NCBI GenBank assembly: GCA_024226535.1
Contig: JAAELP010000064.1
Coordinates: 1-38,225 of the forward strand
Reading direction: 5' to 3'
Source: Planctomycetota bacterium
GTDB lineage: Bacteria > Planctomycetota > Phycisphaerae > Phycisphaerales > SM1A02
DNA: 38,225 bases
A program made the position numbers and the translations under genes. The stretch's first letter is position 1; each line of letters begins with the position of its first letter. Under the pieces are notes generated by a model that worked only from the letters and a program-made list of their open reading frames with translations, searched no databases and was not told where the DNA came from. Below, piece by piece: positions 34,727 to 38,225 of this stretch.

Positions 34727-35821
34727 ATGCCGCTGACCCCCGAGCATCTCCAGGAAGCGTTGTACACCGTGCTCGATCCCGACCTGGGCAAGGACCTGGT
34801 CACGCTCGGCATGGTCAAGGAGACGCGCGTGGACGGGGACGACGTGACGATCGGCATCGAGCTGACCACGCCCGCGTGCCCGATGAAGGACAAGATCCGG
34901 GCCGACATCGAGCAGGCGGTGCGGGACCGCGCCAGCGCCGTCGGCGCCGGGGTCGGCGCGATCCACGTCGAGTTCACGGCCGACGTGCGTCGCCCGAACG
35001 AGCGCGTGAGCGACAGCCCCCTGCCGAACGTCCGCCACGTCATCGCCGTCGGCGCGGGCAAGGGTGGCGTGGGCAAGTCGACGGTCTCGGTGAACCTCGC
35101 CATCGGTCTCGCGCGGCACGGGGCGAAGACGGGCCTGCTCGACGGCGACATCTACGGTCCGTCGATGACCACGATGCTCGGGCTCGACGAACTCCAGGGA
35201 CGCGCCGAGAACAACCGGTTGATCCCGTTCGAGGTCCACGGCATCAAGACCATGACGATCGGCAAGCTCGTCGACCCGGAGAAGGCGTTGATCTGGCGTG
35301 GACCGATGGCCCACGGCGCCTTCAAGCAGCTCGCGACGCAGACGGAATGGGGCGAGCTGGACTACCTGATCGTCGACCTGCCGCCGGGCACCGGCGACGT
35401 GCCGTTGACCCTGTCGCAGTTGCTTCCCCTGACCGGCGCCGTCATCGTGTGCACGCCGCAGAAAGTCGCCCAGGACGACGCGCGGCGCGCGGTGCGGATG
35501 TTCGAGCAGCTCGGTGTCGACGTTCTCGGCGTCGTCGAGAACATGAGCTACTTCATCGGCGACGACGGCAAGGAGTACGACCTGTTCGGCCGCGGCGGCG
35601 CCGAGCTGATGGCCCAGGGCATGAACATCCCGTTCCTCGGCGCGCTCCCGATCAACATGGACCTGCGTCGCAACTGCGACGCCGGCACGCCGCTCGCGAA
35701 CTGGGAGGGCAACGAGACGCTCGCGCAGCAACTCGACGCGGTCACACAGAACCTCGCGGGGCAGATCTCGATCGCCTCGATGTCGGGGAAGTTCGTGCAG
35801 CCGACGTTGTCGGTTCGTTAG
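34727..35821 (+). CDS. mrp: Mrp/ApbC-type P-loop ATPase (iron-sulfur carrier family) lacking CxxC
   Basis: The 364-residue protein has an N-terminal MIP18/DUF59 domain (1-85, with DPDLGKDLVTLGMV and TTPACPMKD). The Mrp/NBP35 ATPase follows: deviant Walker A GKGGVGKST at 111-119, DGDIYGPS at 139-146 and DLPPGTGD at 207-214. The family delivers iron-sulfur clusters to target enzymes. Most members have a CxxC after ENMSYF that holds the bridging cluster; here ENMSYFIGDDGKEYDLFG (251-268) has no cysteine at all. C51 in the DUF59 domain remains. Cluster binding may therefore differ. The start is supported by AGGAG 6 bases upstream. Its stop overlaps the stop of the convergent gene by four bases. 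Confidence 0.93.
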   Translation: MPLTPEHLQEALYTVLDPDLGKDLVTLGMVKETRVDGDDVTIGIELTTPACPMKDKIRADIEQAVRDRASAVGAGVGAIHVEFTADVRRPNERVSDSPLPNVRHVIAVGAGKGGVGKSTVSVNLAIGLARHGAKTGLLDGDIYGPSMTTMLGLDELQGRAENNRLIPFEVHGIKTMTIGKLVDPEKALIWRGPMAHGAFKQLATQTEWGELDYLIVDLPPGTGDVPLTLSQLLPLTGAVIVCTPQKVAQDDARRAVRMFEQLGVDVLGVVENMSYFIGDDGKEYDLFGRGGAELMAQGMNIPFLGALPINMDLRRNCDAGTPLANWEGNETLAQQLDAVTQNLAGQISIASMSGKFVQPTLSVR

Positions 35822-36651
35822 CCGACGCCGGGGCGGCCGACGGGCGGGCCCGGTGGCGATGCGGGCGCCGGCGTGGTCGGCTCGGTCGGAACCGGCTCGA
35901 TCACGGGGTCTTCGACGGCGGCCGGCTCGGTCGGCAGTTCCGGGCCGTCCTCGGCGCGGGTGGGCGTGATCGTCAGCATCGTCTCGTAGCTCGCGCCGTC
36001 GGGCATGCGTTGCTGACCGGTGATGCGCTCCACGAGCATGGACTCGGGGTTCACGTAGAGATCGAACTTCGCCGTGCAGTCGGCGCTCGTGCCGTCGCCG
36101 CTCGTCAGCTCCAGGTGAACCATGGGCCGGCTGTCGATGGTGACGGCTTCCGCCTCGGTGGCGGTGAAGCCCTCGCGCACGCCGTCGCGGAATTTCTTCG
36201 CCGGCTCCTCGGCGTACTTCAGCGCCATGTGCGGGGCGAGCCAGAGGTCGTAGCGCAACGCGGCTTGATCCAGGGCGCGGCTGCGCCGGAGTCCCCGTGA
36301 CGCTCGCCACGGACCCGGAGACGGCGTGCGTACGTGCAGGCGGCCGTCCACGATCGCGCATCCGATGCGGGTCTCGACACGCCGCGGCCGCTCACCGATG
36401 CCTTGACGCACCTGGAGCACCTCGGCCACGTCCTCGTACTTGTCGAGGCGGCGATAGCGATCAACGAGCTGGTCGAAGAAGCAGACCGGGTCGATGCGGA
36501 CGTCACCCGTCTGCGGGTCGACCGTTCGACAACTCCACAGACCCTTCGGCGCCCCGGGCGGCCCCGCCGCCTCACCCACATCGACGGCCGCGAGCGCGAA
36601 CCCGAGCCCCAGGCCCAGTGCGACCAGATGTCGAAACAGTGCTCGAGGCAT
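35818..36651 (-). CDS. Exported protein of unknown function (DUF1571-like)
   Basis: The 277-residue protein has a signal peptide (MPRALFRHLVALGLGLGFALAAVDVGEA). The start at 36651 has GGAGG 7 bases upstream; the frame stays open for 42 codons upstream. The folded part (about 40-235) begins CFFDQLVDRYRRLDKYEDVAEVLQVRQG and later has FDLYVNPESMLVERITGQQRMPDG, a layout like exported DUF1571-type planctomycete proteins or outer-membrane lipoprotein-sorting beta proteins; this assignment is uncertain. The last 40 residues are Pro/Glu/Thr-rich and disordered. Five Cys may form disulfides. It converges on mrp, with four bases of overlap at the stop codons. Confidence 0.68.
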   Translation of the reverse strand: MPRALFRHLVALGLGLGFALAAVDVGEAAGPPGAPKGLWSCRTVDPQTGDVRIDPVCFFDQLVDRYRRLDKYEDVAEVLQVRQGIGERPRRVETRIGCAIVDGRLHVRTPSPGPWRASRGLRRSRALDQAALRYDLWLAPHMALKYAEEPAKKFRDGVREGFTATEAEAVTIDSRPMVHLELTSGDGTSADCTAKFDLYVNPESMLVERITGQQRMPDGASYETMLTITPTRAEDGPELPTEPAAVEDPVIEPVPTEPTTPAPASPPGPPVGRPGVG

Positions 36652-36733
36652 CGATCCGCCTCCGTCCCCCGGTGATGCGGCCCCCAAAGGATACGCCCAA
36701 AGAACAACGCCGGTCCGGACCCGGCGATTCCGC

Positions 36734-36784
36734 AAATGGTGACAGTCACCATTTTCCGCGTAAATGGTGACTGTCACCTATTTT
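36734..36784. repeat. Pair of REP-like palindromes (GGTGAC-N-GTCACC)
   Basis: The first unit (36734-36754) is a perfect palindrome: arms AAATGGTGAC and GTCACCATTT around a central A. Seven bases later the second unit (36762-36784) has the same core with a central T and one extra base in the right arm (GTCACCTATTT). Both lie in the gap between two minus-strand genes. They look like REP units of the kind spread by REP-associated Y1 transposases; no such transposase is in the window. Confidence 0.75.
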
Positions 36785-36884
36785 CGTGCGGGATTGGGGA
36801 TGGGTCGATCGGGCGTCGGGGGTCGGAGGACACTTGCGAGGGGGCGATGGCGGGGATTGGAGTGATGGAGGACGTGCCCTGGTC

Positions 36885-38225
36885 TCAGGCGAGAATCATC
36901 CGGAGCATGCACATGACGAGGCCGTTGGACAGCCCGTGCATGACCATCGCCGGGATGAGCGTGCCCCGCCACTCCCGGGCCAGCGTGAACCCGATGGCGA
37001 GGGACATCAGGGCCGGGACCGCGACCCAGCCCTGCGGGTGGATGATCGCGAACACGAACGTGTTGACGATCGTGGCCAGCACGACGCTCATCGCCGGCGC
37101 TCCGGCCCCGATCGCGTCCCGCAGGTGCCGGTAGAGCACGCCGCGGAACATGGTCTCCTCGATGATCGGGGCGGCCACCGAGCCAAGGAGCAGGACCTGG
37201 AGCAGGACCGTGAAGTCGCCGCGCGCCACCTCCAGCACGACCGGATGAGCCGGTCCGCCGACGGGATCGAACGTCGGGGCATCGGAGGCCATCGCTCCGT
37301 CGACCATCATGAGCACGTAGGTCAGGCCGATGCCGACCGCCAGCAGCGGCAGCGTCATCGCGTAGCCCGCGAGGCCGATCAACACTTCGAGCAACGGATT
37401 CCGACCGGTCGTCCAGCCGATGTCGGCGCGAACGTCCGACCAGCGAACTCCGCGCAGCACCGGCCACGCCAGCGTGACCAGGCTCAGGAAGAACGCGCCG
37501 GCGACGGGGAGCATCTGGAGCGACGGGTTCTTGATCATCCCCGCGATCGCGCCCACGCCGAGCTGGAGGCCGATGAACACGACCAGCCACAACGCGAACG
37601 TCTCGGCGTAGATCCCGTCGTGACCGGCCCCGGGACGCAGGCCGCCCCGCAGCCGCCCGGTGTACCCGAGGATGATCAGGACCACGATCCCGAAGAACCC
37701 GAGCACCCCGACGATCCCCGCGCCCGTCACCGCCGTCAGCGCGACGACGAACGTCCGCCGAGCCTGGCTCATGATGCCGTCACGCGCTGCTTCGTCCGGG
37801 CCGCCGCGGGGCGCCATCGCCAGGCGGCCGAACCAGCCGAGGCCCTTTTCCAGCGCCTGTCGCTGGTCGTCGGTGAGCTCCGACACGGGTGGAATCGGAG
37901 GGTCGTCCTCGGCGACCTCGTCGGGTGGCTCCGGGTAGAGCGTGGCGAGGATCTCCTGCACGGCCGCCTGCTCGGGCGACACGTCGAACGGCTGCGCCTC
38001 GCCGGCGGTCAGCTCACGCTCGTCGGCGACGAGTTGTTCCAGGGCCAGCAGGCGATCGTGAGCCTCGCCCGCGCCGGCGATCTCCGACGCCAGCACGATG
38101 AGGCGTTGCCGCTGGCCCACGGGACCGACGTCGAGGGCCGGAGCGGCGCTGTCGTAGAGCATGGGGCCGTTGCCGATCGTCTCGGCCGCCCCCACCAGGT
38201 ACCGGCCCTGGAGCTCCATGACCAC
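36885..38225 (-). CDS. CPBP-family intramembrane metalloprotease (partial at window edge)
   Basis: At least 446 residues are visible; the reading frame is open to the window edge, so the true start may lie outside. Residues about 1-140 are soluble and acidic, with LIVLASEIAGAGEAHDRLLALEQLVADE and a Pro/Glu-rich stretch. At least eight membrane spans follow. The C-terminal CPBP/Rce1 core has EETMFR at 346-351, H386 in AIIHPQGW and HGLSN (H420, N424), the usual glutamate-protease and metal-site residues of the family. Members cleave membrane-bound peptides or substrates such as CAAX proteins in eukaryotes; bacterial targets are mostly unknown. The long soluble N-terminus is unusual. The gene ends 233 bases before the next minus-strand gene, with the REP pair between them. 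Confidence 0.85.
   Translation of the reverse strand: MVMELQGRYLVGAAETIGNGPMLYDSAAPALDVGPVGQRQRLIVLASEIAGAGEAHDRLLALEQLVADERELTAGEAQPFDVSPEQAAVQEILATLYPEPPDEVAEDDPPIPPVSELTDDQRQALEKGLGWFGRLAMAPRGGPDEAARDGIMSQARRTFVVALTAVTGAGIVGVLGFFGIVVLIILGYTGRLRGGLRPGAGHDGIYAETFALWLVVFIGLQLGVGAIAGMIKNPSLQMLPVAGAFFLSLVTLAWPVLRGVRWSDVRADIGWTTGRNPLLEVLIGLAGYAMTLPLLAVGIGLTYVLMMVDGAMASDAPTFDPVGGPAHPVVLEVARGDFTVLLQVLLLGSVAAPIIEETMFRGVLYRHLRDAIGAGAPAMSVVLATIVNTFVFAIIHPQGWVAVPALMSLAIGFTLAREWRGTLIPAMVMHGLSNGLVMCMLRMILA

Overview
The window is high-GC, densely coding bacterial DNA, most likely from a planctomycete of the Phycisphaerae type. The main pointer is that four large exported proteins end in paired calcium-loop repeats closing on 'GAWG'/'WGPC', the GC-type dockerin-like tail typical of that group. 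Signal peptides, a lipoprotein, an inner-membrane polymer assembly set and a MASE1/CHASE histidine kinase fit a Gram-negative-type envelope. I saw no rRNA, tRNA or CRISPR array.

Layout. 1-239: decayed IS3-type transposase end. 250-2605: complete IS21-family element (istA, istB, matching terminal inverted repeats). 2801-5146: membrane histidine kinase with no response regulator beside it. 5166-16247 (all minus): two tandem paralogous exported proteins, two overlapping WcaF-like acyltransferases, an FG-GAP-repeat exported protein and an exported PhoD-like phosphatase; the four large exported proteins carry the dockerin-like tail. 16424-18243 (minus): sat-cysC, which makes PAPS. 18363-22041 (plus): two exported paralogs sharing an unrecognised, possibly TIM-barrel, C-terminal domain; the second contains 36 consecutive glycines. 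22038-22370: two back-to-back MITE-like elements separated and flanked by CTAG; the first CTAG supplies the stop codon of the upstream gene.

22517-34052 is the most interesting part: a surface-glycan locus. Plus-strand genes encode a Wzy-like polymerase, a GT4 glycosyltransferase, a Wzx-like flippase and a CDP-alcohol phosphotransferase. Convergent to them, a tightly packed three-gene minus-strand operon resembles the Campylobacter jejuni Cj1418-Cj1417-Cj1416 set: glutamine kinase, gamma-glutamyl-CDP-amidate hydrolase and CTP:phosphoglutamine cytidylyltransferase. Those enzymes make cytidine diphosphoramidate, the donor for phosphoramidate decoration of capsule. Next comes a divergent pair, an APH-fold kinase and a SAM methyltransferase. 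I infer that this organism makes a phosphoramidate-modified, possibly O-methylated, surface polysaccharide. The CDP-alcohol phosphotransferase-like enzyme is a candidate for transferring the phosphoramidate from CDP to the glycan.

34059-38225: a small Spy/CpxP-like exported protein, an Mrp-type ATPase lacking the usual CxxC, an exported protein of unknown function, a pair of REP-like palindromes, and a CPBP-family membrane protease cut by the window edge.
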